Source: Coptodactyla brooksi
Lineage: Eukaryota > Arthropoda > Insecta > Coleoptera > Scarabaeidae
DNA length: 36,159 nucleotides
Reading direction: 5' to 3'
NCBI GenBank assembly: GCA_033557675.1
Contig: JAWQRM010000042.1
Location: 1-36,159 of the forward strand
Below are positions 11,301 to 19,815 of this stretch, piece after piece (the stretch's first letter is position 1; every line of letters begins with the position of its first letter). A model generated the notes under the pieces. That model was not told the origin of the DNA. It did no database searches and saw nothing but the letters and a program-made list of their open reading frames with translations. Both the position numbers and the translations under genes were made by a program.

Positions 11301-13560
11301 TACCACTTCGACTTTAGTTACAATCGATGAGGAAGTGGTCACTTTCGACCAGGCCATGAGCGACGGATTCATTGATCCGGAAAAGGGAATACTGCTGACG
11401 GGTAAAGATCGTCAGGTCGATTTCAACGAGGCCTTTGAACGTGGATTGATGGTCGAAGTACGCATCCCGATGTCCCTGGTAGAAACCCTTGTTAAGGGAA
11501 TCTACGATGACGATTGTCAAATGTTTTTGGATCCTCGTACCGGTAATTACTTGACTTTAATCGAAGCTATAGAAATAGGTTTAATCGATCCGGATTCCGT
11601 ATCTGTCAAAGATACCAAATCGGGTGTTTGGAGAAAACTCCATTTGGTCGATGCCATTCACAATAATTACATCGACGGGAACACCGGTAAGGTCAAAGAT
11701 TTCTCTAGGCCTGAAAAAGTCGAGCTCGGTCTCCAGGAGGCTTTGGCAGTGGGTATTTTAATAGATAACAAGGCCGCAACGTCTCTGCAAAGAGTCGTAC
11801 ATCAAGGTTTATACGATCCCCAGTCGGGCAAAATAACGGATCCAAACACGAACAGAAAAATATCATTGCACGAAGCGATACGCAATTATATCGTTAACCC
11901 TCTGTTACCGTGTTATTACGATAAGAAAAATAACAAACTGTTGGACTTGAACGAAACGTGTCGACAGGGAATTATCGATAAACGTAAAGGCGAATTCACA
12001 CATCCGATAACAAATGAAACGTTACCGTTAGATAAAGCATTAGATAGGGGATATATCATCGATATTGAAACAGCCAACTTTGGGTTGTACGAAGCGATTC
12101 AAATGGGGTTGTTTATACCACAGGAAAACGTTCTAATTCATCCTGGTACGGGCGGTAATTACAGCTTGAAAGAAGCTTGCGCAAAAGAACTAATAAATCC
12201 GAACCAATCGGTTATTAAAGACATAAAATCTAACAAATATATCAAATTACCTTTGGCAATTGAAAGTGGTATAGTAAACGATGAGTTAACTTTATACAAC
12301 CTACCCAACGGGAATAGTATTAACTTAGTAGACGCGAAAGAGAGAGGATTTATTGTAACAATTCAAAAACAACTAAATTTGGAAGAGGCCATTAAAAACT
12401 CTTTGTATCGGCCGGATTCAGGGAAATTTGCTGATGTCACCACTAATACGTTTTACGATTTAAAGCAGGCAATTGAAAATGGGTTAATCGAAGCGAATAC
12501 AACAGTTTTAAAAGATCCCAACACAAACTTGTCAAAACCTTTAATTCTAGCCATTAAAGACGGTAGCATTGATATTGAGAAGGGCCGAGTTTTAGATTCA
12601 AAATCAAAGCAAACTTATAATTTTGATAAAGCTTTCGAAAAAGGTTTATTAGTTACTGTAGATAAACAAATTGAGGAACAACTTAGTAAAGAAATGATTA
12701 ATCAATTATCAGCTTTAAAAACACGCAGGGAGTGCACTTTAGAAGAAGCCGTTAAGTTTGAATTAATTGATGCCGAGGTAGCAGTTGTTAAAGATCCAAA
12801 CACGGGTAGCTTTAAAACGGTTCATCAAGCTCTCATTGATAAAATTCTAGATCTGTCTAAAATGGTGGTATTCGAACCATCTACCGATAAATTGAAATCG
12901 CTCACAGTTAACTATGATCAATCCTTAACCATCTTTTTAACAGAACCTATTTCATTTGAACAAGCGATCGAAAAGGAACACCTTGATGTAAAATCGGGTA
13001 AATTCACTGAACCACTATCCAACGAAGTTCTGACACTTAAAGAATCCATAACTCTGGGGTACATTGACCCCGATACTGCTTTAGTCAAAGACACCAACAA
13101 AAAGAAATTAGTAAAACTTCCTGAAGGGTTCAGACGCGGCCTTGTAGATGCCGAAAAGGGCAACGTTTTGGACAGTGCAACTTCAAAATTGCACCCGCTT
13201 GCAACGGCAATAGATTCAGGACTATTAATGACTCCAAGACGTAGTTTTACATTGACAGAAACTGTCGTGTATGGTTTATACAATCCAACAACCGGCGGAT
13301 TCACAAACCCATTTGTAACAACTTCCATAATAGACAGAAAAAGGTTGACATTATCTGAGGCAATTGAGGAAAACTTAATCGATCCATCGAGTACCGTTGT
13401 AAAATGTTCCGAAACGGGAACGTGTTTGCCTCTTTTGAACGCGATAGACTCGCAACTGGTTGATGCGGTAGGAGGGAAAATTTACGATAAGAATGACGAT
13501 AAGATGATAGATTTCATGAGAGCTCAGGAGAGAGGTTTGATATTGCCTGCAGAAGAAAGG
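2352..13560 (+). CDS. shot: shot giant exon: plakin-repeat region of the spectraplakin
   Basis: A single uninterrupted exon of 11,209 nt (about 3,736 codons). It enters in phase 2 and ends in phase 0 at donor GTAAGT (13561). The ATG at 2485 is not a start: the frame is open and coding-like back to the acceptor at 2350-2351 and joins the 1446-1561 exon. The protein is tens of plakin/plectin-type repeats of about 38-40 residues, with the pattern L-x-EA-(x)3-GLID-(x)2-TG-(x)3-DP-(x)-TG seen again and again, for example TGETMTVHDAIASRILD near the start. Plakin repeats form small globular modules that bind intermediate filaments in vertebrates. Insects lack typical cytoplasmic intermediate filaments, and in Drosophila the isoforms with this exon are linked to epithelial junctions. 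Special parts are listed separately: a 45-residue duplication (5122), a hydrophobic segment (7033), an 88-residue tandem array (7354) and a ~98-residue super-period (10312 on). Confidence 0.95.
5122..5394 (+). repeat. shot: In-exon 45-residue tandem duplication (plakin repeat)
   Basis: Two adjacent plakin repeats share IKDPNTGKSYTPEEA and IKDPKTGKSYTPEEA, each followed by a VGLIK-x-EDLKQ stretch. The AAA codons of IKDP are at 5134 and 5269, a period of 135 nt. Nucleotide similarity is high, so the copy is younger than most neighbouring repeats. Confidence 0.85.
7033..7092 (+). other. shot: Hydrophobic Ala/Val/Gly/Pro-rich segment inside the plakin-repeat region
   Basis: Twenty residues, GLVAIVGGLAAPVIAPVMAA, carry no charge. 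They are flanked by basic residues (KKAAKM before, KAAKDYIDKKK after). This is unlike any plakin repeat and sits exactly between the canonical repeats and the 88-residue array. It could be a buried helix, a membrane-associated segment or a linker. Confidence 0.8.
7354..9210 (+). repeat. shot: Seven-unit tandem array of ~88-residue modules in the plakin exon
   Basis: Units start near 7354, 7618, 7885, 8152, 8416, 8686 and 8950, spaced 264, 267, 267, 264, 270 and 264 nt, all multiples of three. Each unit reads PLKEALKYIN, PDSCKIVFNSK, LPYNLKEALTSNKLDP, DGVIIRDDNTIEIVQPS, then LKTSE...DLKTFEL. A more diverged relative precedes the array (7145-7340) and others follow it (9230-9660). Bases 8070-8137 and 8334-8401 are identical over 68 nt, so part of the array is recent or homogenised by gene conversion. 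The units keep the L-x-EA cores of plakin repeats but have lost the usual GLID-TG-DP signature. Confidence 0.9.
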
Positions 13561-13848
13561 GTAAGTCCTTTTTCGCTAGTTTATGCTTTTTTCTTTGCTT
13601 CAAAGGATTGTTATCGTTTTTTTCGTTGAGTTATCATCGCTTGCATGATTTTCATCATGATTTCGCATGATACCATAGCGCGTATTACACGGTTTATTAT
13701 CCATTTCAATTCAGCATATAGCTGTAGGTAACAGTAACGTGTGGGTTTATATTTAAGGGATAATAAAAGATATATTTTTATATCTAGATAGAAAAACATA
13801 GAGAATAAGAAATATTAAAAAAAGAGTATGTTCCAACTTCCAAAAGCA

Positions 13849-13868
13849 TTAGGTTGTCCAAAAATAAA
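13849..13868. mobile_element. Isolated mariner-like terminal sequence
   Basis: TTAGGTTGTCCAAAAATAAA resembles the TTAGGTTG-type terminal repeats of insect mariner elements. I could not find a matching inverted end downstream, so this is at best a fragment. Confidence 0.35.
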
Positions 13869-15470
13869 TTCTGGACTCCTAGAGCAGTTGTTGATGTAGT
13901 TGGTTGGCGACAGGTCCAATGAATTAGCTGGTTAAGGAAAAATTGTGCAGTCCAACTCATTCAACTTTCAATCTGGAGTATCATTTATGAAGCATTTAAA
14001 CCTTCATATGATAACCTTCAAACCTTTTCTTGCAACTTTGGTCCTGCATCATTTTACAGGATTCACTATTTGGTTTCTTTGATTTTCTACAGATGTTTTT
14101 TTTTATTTTTATTCTGTTGGTGTGGAACATATCTATTGAGCATGTTTGACTTTCCCATGGCCCAAAAGAGATCAGAAATGATTGTTTTATATACACCAAT
14201 ATGTCCAGCAATAAAAAGTAAAGACAAATACATTAACATATATAAGTAGAACATAATATGTGCTTTCAAAAATTATATATCATAAAGACAATAAATCAAG
14301 AACTTGTTCAATAAATTTGTGCTTTTCTGAGATATAATAATTGTATAGGAATCACAATGTTCAGAACTTTGTAACTTTAGGAAAGCACCATATATACAAG
14401 ATAAAAACGTTTGGAAGTATTGTATGACCTATGAAAGCTGGTTGAAAACTTTCCAAAAATTCCTTAAGTACCTGTGTTATAGTTTTGTACTAATCGATAA
14501 ACTATCAAATTCTTCCACGGTTTTAAATTTATTTCACTGTCCTTTTAAATCGTGAGACTGACAATAAATAAAAAGTCTACTTGCTATGTTTATTATAAAA
14601 CAAAGGATTCAAGTAAAATCACGTTTTGCTACAAAATGAAATGGCTAATTCAGTAGATTTTTTGCTAAACATGTTAAAGCTTTTTGTTGCTTTTGCAATC
14701 TTCTGTCCATCTAATGCGGCAAAAGCTTTACATGAGGTCTAAAGTGAAATTATTTTGAAATCAATATTGCAAATAAAGCTGTGAGGTGTTTCTTACATGA
14801 AGCTCTATCAATTGACCATTATGATTATGTCAATTGAGTGGTAGTTTCTGATTGGGCCTTTAATCATTTATTTTTTTTCAATTGCACTGTAGTGTGTGAG
14901 ATTTATATCAGTTTTATTAACTTAATAATAAGTACAAACAATTTGTGTAGTAAATAGATACAGTACCTAATAGTTTGATCATTAAATGTGAGAAAAGCAA
15001 AGTTGCTCTGTTTTTATTGTATCTCAGTTACTGTAAACACCCACAACTATGTTCTGTGCTTGATCATTATTTGTGAAATTACTACTAACCTTTCTAACGT
15101 TAGTTGTCGATGAATTTTGATGAAACAAAATACATTGTTTTGAAATGGATGATAAAACCTTAATATTGTTTAAAGGTCAAACTTTACTGCAAGATACAAA
15201 AGCAAAATGTTCCACATTTTACTGTCTAAATTATATTACATAGCTATTCGTTTATTATTTAAATGTTAGAATATGATATTTTCGATTTTCTCTCGTGAAA
15301 CTGTATTTTGAGGACTACATAGACACTTTTTGTCTATGTAGACATCAAGTCACATCTTCACACATTATTAACGCATCGTTGTCTTCTGAACTATTATTTC
15401 TTTTCTATATCTTCAACTTCACTGCTTATTATTTCTTATATTCTATATACAGCAATTTACTTTCATCACA

Positions 15471-16184
15471 TACACAGTGTGTAAAATTTTCACCTCCACT
15501 TTTATTATTAAAAATAAAGAGTTATGTTTTTTTACATCTACATACTTTTACGACTTAGAAGTGAATACCCAATCCTTCAATAGGTACTGTGTTTAAGTGA
15601 CATGTCACTGTTTGGACGGTCTCTATATCACCAAGAAAACATCCGTTCATCACATAACAAAAACCAACAACCTGGTTCTCAAACACTTCAAAACTTCAAG
15701 ATAAAAAATGCCATTGATTGTATACCCAGTTGGTCTTTATTCACTATTGCTTTGAAGAAAGTGATTAACATTGTGTTGACGGATTCTGCCGAACTTTTTT
15801 AAATTTTGGCGAACCTGATGACTTTCGTTCTGCACTTTGGCATTTTGTTGAGGGGTCTCGTCTCAAGTTACCATAGATTTTTAAGAAATTAGAGATACTT
15901 TCAGTGATGATAAGCATTTGTTTTGAATAGTTACTTCGTTTCAATGTTTGTTCATCTGTTAAATGATGTGCCACAAAATGTACATAAATCTTTTGCCAAA
16001 TATTCCAAATGTGCCACTCAAAAACGGTTGTTCTCAATAAGCTATAAATAGTTTGCATCATTTTCAATATTTTTGTGGATGTTCTGCCAAGTTTGGTATG
16101 AAATTTTACAACACTTCTTTGCTTCATCTCAAATGACGTATCAAATGATGTAATGTCCAGGTGGAAAATTTACACACTCTGTAT
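15471..16184 (-). mobile_element. Decayed, internally deleted mariner-family transposon
   Basis: The terminal inverted repeats are CAGTGTGTAAAATTTTCACC at the left (from about 15475) and CAGAGTGTGTAAATTTTCCA read on the minus strand at the right (ending near 16182). Both are next to TA, the mariner target site. The body is about 714 bp, shorter than the usual ~1.3 kb. It carries transposase remnants on the minus strand, described in the next entry. Confidence 0.75.
15765..16127 (-). pseudogene. Remnant of mariner transposase
   Basis: A 120-codon minus-strand open frame. It has the N-terminal helix-turn-helix motif of mariner/SETMAR-type transposases (VVKFHTKLGRTSTKILKMMQ, then RTTVFEWH). It then jumps to a later piece, LTDEQTLKR followed by SISNFL, and to the pre-catalytic block DPSTKCQSAERKSSGSPKFKK. 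The catalytic D-D-D segments are missing or out of frame, so internal deletions have removed much of the gene. It lies between the terminal repeats at 15471 and 16184. It can code no active enzyme. Confidence 0.75.
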
Positions 16185-16302
16185 ATATCTTCCAAGCATA
16201 CAACCATTCTCATCTTAAGTAAAAGTGAAATATGGAACATTGTCTTTTTTTTATACTTTCATTTTCTTCCCGCATACTGATTCTGAAAATTATTTTTTGC
16301 AG

Positions 16303-16392
16303 CCACTTGCAAGTATCGCCGCATCTCTCGGAGCTTTACATATTTTTGGCAGCCCGCATCCTTCACTACCGATCACCCATACATTAAAATAA
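16303..16392 (+). CDS. shot: Possible alternative terminal exon of shot after the plakin repeats
   Basis: A T-rich acceptor (TTATTTTTTGCAG, ending 16302) is followed by 29 open codons in phase 0, the phase of the plakin-exon donor at 13560. They begin PLASIAASLGALHIFG and end with TAA at 16390-16392. The stretch is clearly richer in GC than the surrounding intron. An AATAAA overlaps the stop codon (16388) and another lies at 16604. Spliced to the plakin exon, it would give a protein ending after the plakin repeats, without rod, EF-hands or GAS2. I do not recognise the peptide, so this remains a prediction from signals, phase and composition. Confidence 0.4.
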   Translation, partial: PLASIAASLGALHIFGSPHPSLPITHTLK

Positions 16393-16660
16393 ACTAATGC
16401 AAACATAAAGGCATCCAAGACCGCCCAATAATGCACCTCAACCATACATATGCTAACGTTTTATTTTGTATGTCCCTTGTTTCCCTCGATTTGGAGTTGG
16501 CTAAAACGTGAATGACGGAGAACACCATTAACTACATTATTGCCATCTGGTGGTAGTTAAAAAAAGCTCGCGCTTTTTTGTGTGAGAGTGCTAATAACTA
16601 TTAAATAAAAAAAAAGATCATTTTAATTACATTCATTTTTTCCATCGTTAATAACATTAT

Positions 16661-16678
16661 TTATTATTATTATTATTA
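16661..16678. repeat. (TTA)6 microsatellite
   Basis: A TTA trinucleotide run in the intron, followed by further TTA/TTAA-rich sequence. Confidence 0.85.
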
Positions 16679-17341
16679 CGATAATTTTATTATTAGTTAA
16701 TTAATTAGTAACACTCCATTGGCAAGTATGTTATTATTAAGTAAAAGCATAATATTTTAATAAGAGCATATTTGCATATTTCAATTTATTTATTAATTTG
16801 ATTAATTTTAAATTAATTAATTGTTATACATTATCATCTTTGTCTTTTGTCTAATTTTTGTTTTTTTTTTGTTCCTTGTTTTTCATTTCTTATATGTTTT
16901 GTTTTATTTCACTTTCTTTATTTACAGGTCACTCTTTCCATATAAATCAGTCAACATTTTATTTGTTCCTCGTGTACAACTATAATTTTATACAACCGGC
17001 TTTACACTAACTTCTGTCATTATTTTTATTTTTATGTTTAGTGTGTTACCGTGAGCGCTTGAGAGCATGTTTGTTGTTAGGTTTAGGGTAGTTTTAAGTT
17101 GCTTTAAATTGGCTGTATTATCGAAGCTGCTAGATTTTAAGACATTTATTTATTATATCGTTTCATAGGATCCAGTATATTTTGGAATATATAACCACAG
17201 GTTGTTGTGAGTGTGTATATCCAAAATATTTTTATTTTAATTCGTTTATTGTATCTTTATTGAAATTTCCGTTCTATACTTGCTTTTATTTCGAGATAAA
17301 ACAATTGAATTTAATATGTCGTTTTGATAAAATTTTTGCAG

Positions 17342-17911
17342 CAAGCTGTCGAAGAAAAGTACAAGCTTTGCGATGAGAATCTCTCAAAACTGCTGCAATG
17401 GATTGAACTAATTGAAGAAAAGATTGCCACCCAGGATAATGTAAGAGAGGTTTCAGAAGAACTTAGAAATCAAATCAACACGATGAAGCAGATCAGAGAC
17501 GATTTGGAACAACATTCGGGGCAAGTATCCCATTGCCAGGATCAAGTGCGGCAACTTGTCCTAACGGCGGGTGACATCTTATCAAAGAGTGAGGTCTCCA
17601 TGCTTGAGAAGAACGGAAGAAACCTAAAAACCAGATACGAGAAGGCTTACGACAGGACGGAGAAGTTATTGAGGAAATTACTTACGGCCAGAGACGAATT
17701 GTCGAAACTGAAAGGAGAATTAACGAACTTCAGTTCTTGGTTGGCTAAAGCCAGGAGGACACTCGAAGATAAAGAAAGGGCACTTAGCGATCTTCAAAGA
17801 TTAGACACTAGCGTTGATAGCACTAAAGAATTCGTTTCTGATGTTATTGCTCATCAGGCCGATTTGAGATTCATCACTATGTCTGCACAGAAATTTGTGG
17901 ATGAATCGAAG
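17342..17911 (+). CDS. shot: shot exon: first spectrin repeats of the rod
   Basis: A 570-nt exon (190 codons), phase 0 at both ends. The acceptor is TTTTTGCAG at 17333-17341 and the donor GTACGT at 17912. It begins QAVEEKYKLCDENLSKLLQW. Two spectrin-repeat A helices with the hallmark Trp are visible: LLQWIELIEEKI and FSSWLAKARRTL. The rest is coiled-coil-like heptads. Spectrin repeats are three-helix bundles of about 110 residues that build the extended rod between the actin-binding and microtubule-binding ends. Because both ends are phase 0, the exon can follow either the plakin exon or an upstream phase-0 exon in isoforms that skip the plakin repeats. Confidence 0.93.
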
Positions 17912-17959
17912 GTACGTATCAATGTGATTTTTAATGATTTTCTAATTGTTTGGTAATAG

Positions 17960-18331
17960 GAATACTTAAACATACTCAACGACTTCCGTACAACTCTGCC
18001 ATCGAGACTACCTCATATAGAACCTTTGGCATCACAAGATTCCCCAGTGAGAAATGAAGTTTCATTGGTCACTCAACAGTACAGAGATCTGTTGCATCGT
18101 GCCAACAATCTATCGGATCGACTGTCAGGTGTTGGTGGACGTCAACGAGAATATGGCGATGCCGTAGGCAAAGCACAGGCGTGGCTGAGGGACGTAGAAC
18201 CAAGAGTCCATGCTGTTTTAAGTGAACCGATCGCCGGAGATCCCAAAACAGTCGAAGATCAACTCCAGCATGCCAAAACTTTGAATAACGAGTTGGTTGC
18301 TAATGGCAGGTTAATTGATAATGCAAAACAG
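17960..18331 (+). CDS. shot: shot exon: spectrin repeat
   Basis: A 372-nt exon (124 codons), phase 0 at both ends. It begins EYLNILNDFRTTLPSRLPHI after a tiny 48-bp intron and ends at NAKQ before a 57-bp intron. The helix-A signature AQAWLRDVEPRV marks one spectrin repeat. The ATG at 18026 is internal: coding continues upstream to the acceptor TAATAG at 17954-17959. Confidence 0.92.
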
Positions 18332-18388
18332 GTAAGAGAAGATCCAAAGTACTGTTCCTCAATACAATTCGATTGTTTTCATAAACAG
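18332..18388 (+). other. shot: 57-bp in-frame, stop-free intron of shot
   Basis: Donor CAG|GTAAGA at 18332 and acceptor ATAAACAG ending at 18388. Length is 57 (3 x 19), it lies in phase 0 and has no stop, so plain ORF calling reads through it as VREDPKYCSSIQFDCFHKQ. I treat it as an intron because the splice signals are good and the insert, with two Cys, breaks the heptad pattern of the spectrin repeat. Confidence 0.8.
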
Positions 18389-19759
18389 GCTACTGCATCG
18401 TTACTCAACTCGTTAGAAGGCCAAATTTCTCCCTCAGAAATATCACGTTTAGAACAACCAGTCGTTGAATTAGACATGAAGTACACTCAACTTAAGGATG
18501 CCTTGGCAGATCGGTGTCAGGAATTAGATACTGCTCTGGTACAATCCCAAGGCGTTCAAGATGCTCTGGACGGTATAATATCTTGGTTAACGATGGCTGA
18601 GAATCAATTTAAAAATTTGCTAAAACCGGCATCTTTAATTCGCGAGAGATTGGAAGAACAACTGAGAGAACACCGAGTATTCCAGTCTGATGTCGATACC
18701 CATGTGTCGTCAATCGATTCCGTTTATTTATCTGCTAGTGAACTGATCTCTTCGACCAGCAATGCCAGGGTGGCCAAAAAAATAGAAACCAAATTAAATG
18801 ATGTACGCACAAGATTTGAAAAGCTATTTGATCGTGTGCAGAAACGCGGAGTATTTTTGAATGATGTTTCTAGTCACCTTTCAATCTTCACCAATCAAGC
18901 CGACCAATTCGAGGAATGGTACATTGGAATAATGGAAATTATTGAATCAAGAGATTTCACCAAATTGAGCATCGAAGAATATTCTTCTAGAATGAGAGAT
19001 ATCGCAGCAAATAGGGACGATAAACGCCCATTATTTGATGAAGTTGTGAAAACTGGGAAGGATCTAGTAAATAAACGCGATGTAATCGATACGTCTCACA
19101 TAAGAGATCGAGTAAAATCGATGGAGAACCAATGGAGGGACTTAAATTTGATTCTAGATGAAAAACAAAAGCTGTCGAAACAACGTGCTGAACAATTGAA
19201 TGCTTATGAATCCCTTAGGGAACAAGTAAACGATTGGCTGAGTAGAATGGAACATAAGATAGAGAGACTGGATTCTATAGCAGTCGAGATTGAGACTTTG
19301 AAAAGGCAAGCAGAAGAATTAAAGCCAATAATCAAGGAATACAGGGATTACTCTTCAATGATCGATAAAATTAATGACGTTGGTAACATCTACGATAATC
19401 TATTAAGAGGCGATCGACCTGATTCTCCTGCAAGAAGAAGACAGTACAGTCCGACGAAAAGAACCGTTACCAGTCCATTAAGAAGGCCCTCACAGGATGG
19501 AAGATCGCCATCGCCATCTAAAGGTATTAGTCCTTTATCTCCAGGAGGTTCAAGCGGGTTCTCATCACGCAGGTCCAGTCAGGATGGTTTTCATCTTGAA
19601 GATTTGTCACCAGTTCAACAGCAGTTATCAGAGATTAACAACAGATACAACTTACTGGGAGTCAAAATTAATGATAGGCAAAATGAAATTGATGTGCTTC
19701 GTGAAGAATTGAAAAAGCATATGGAAAATTTACGCGTTTTAAGTGGGTTCTTAGATAAG
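18389..19759 (+). CDS. shot: shot exon: spectrin repeats with a Ser/Pro-rich insert
   Basis: A 1,371-nt exon (457 codons), phase 0 at both ends, beginning ATASLLNSLEGQISPSEISR and ending LSGFLDK before GTAAGT at 19760. Spectrin-repeat A helices are seen at ISWLTMAENQF, EEWYIGIMEII and NDWLSRMEHKI. The rod is then interrupted by about 67 basic, Ser/Pro-rich residues (19412-19612) before helices resume with VQQQLSEINNRYNLLGVK. The insert is likely disordered and a target of Pro-directed and basophilic kinases; that is inference. Reading through the 56-bp intron at 19760 would give KTYF-like Lys/Phe-rich sequence that does not fit the rod. Confidence 0.93.
19412..19612 (+). other. shot: Basic Ser/Pro-rich insert within the spectrin rod
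   Basis: The encoded segment has repeated SP sites (DSPARRR, YSPTKR, TSPLRRPS, SPSPSK, ISPLSPGG, LSPVQ) and two near-identical motifs, RRPSQDG and RRSSQDG. It has no heptad pattern. It is the only clear break in the rod in this window. Confidence 0.85.
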
Positions 19760-19815
19760 GTAAGTAAAAAAAACTTATTTTGCTTACAAAAACCCACCAT
19801 CATTTTTTATGTTAG

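Larger units (their letters stand above)
13561..17341 (+). other. shot: Large intron of shot between plakin repeats and spectrin rod
   Basis: Runs from GTAAGT at 13561 to TTTTTGCAG ending at 17341. Both flanking exons are phase 0, giving LPAEER joined to QAVEEKYKLC. It contains a mariner-like end at 13849, a decayed mariner at 15471-16184, a possible alternative terminal exon at 16303-16392 and a TTA microsatellite near 16661. I see nothing recognisable in 13870-15470 (only a 9-bp inverted repeat TCAATTGAC at 14808 and 14829) or in 16680-17340. Confidence 0.85.

Noticed and set aside
2485..13629. One open frame with ATG at 2485 and stop at 13629 as a complete gene
   Set aside because: The frame is coding back to an acceptor at 2351 and joins an upstream exon in phase. 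The last 69 bases follow a perfect GTAAGT donor and encode Phe-rich intron sequence.
14087..14269. Minus-strand frame near the mariner-like end at 13849
   Set aside because: No recognisable transposase motif and no matching inverted end.
15295..15802. Plus-strand open frames of 66 and 87 codons
   Set aside because: They lie in or opposite the decayed mariner and are low-complexity.
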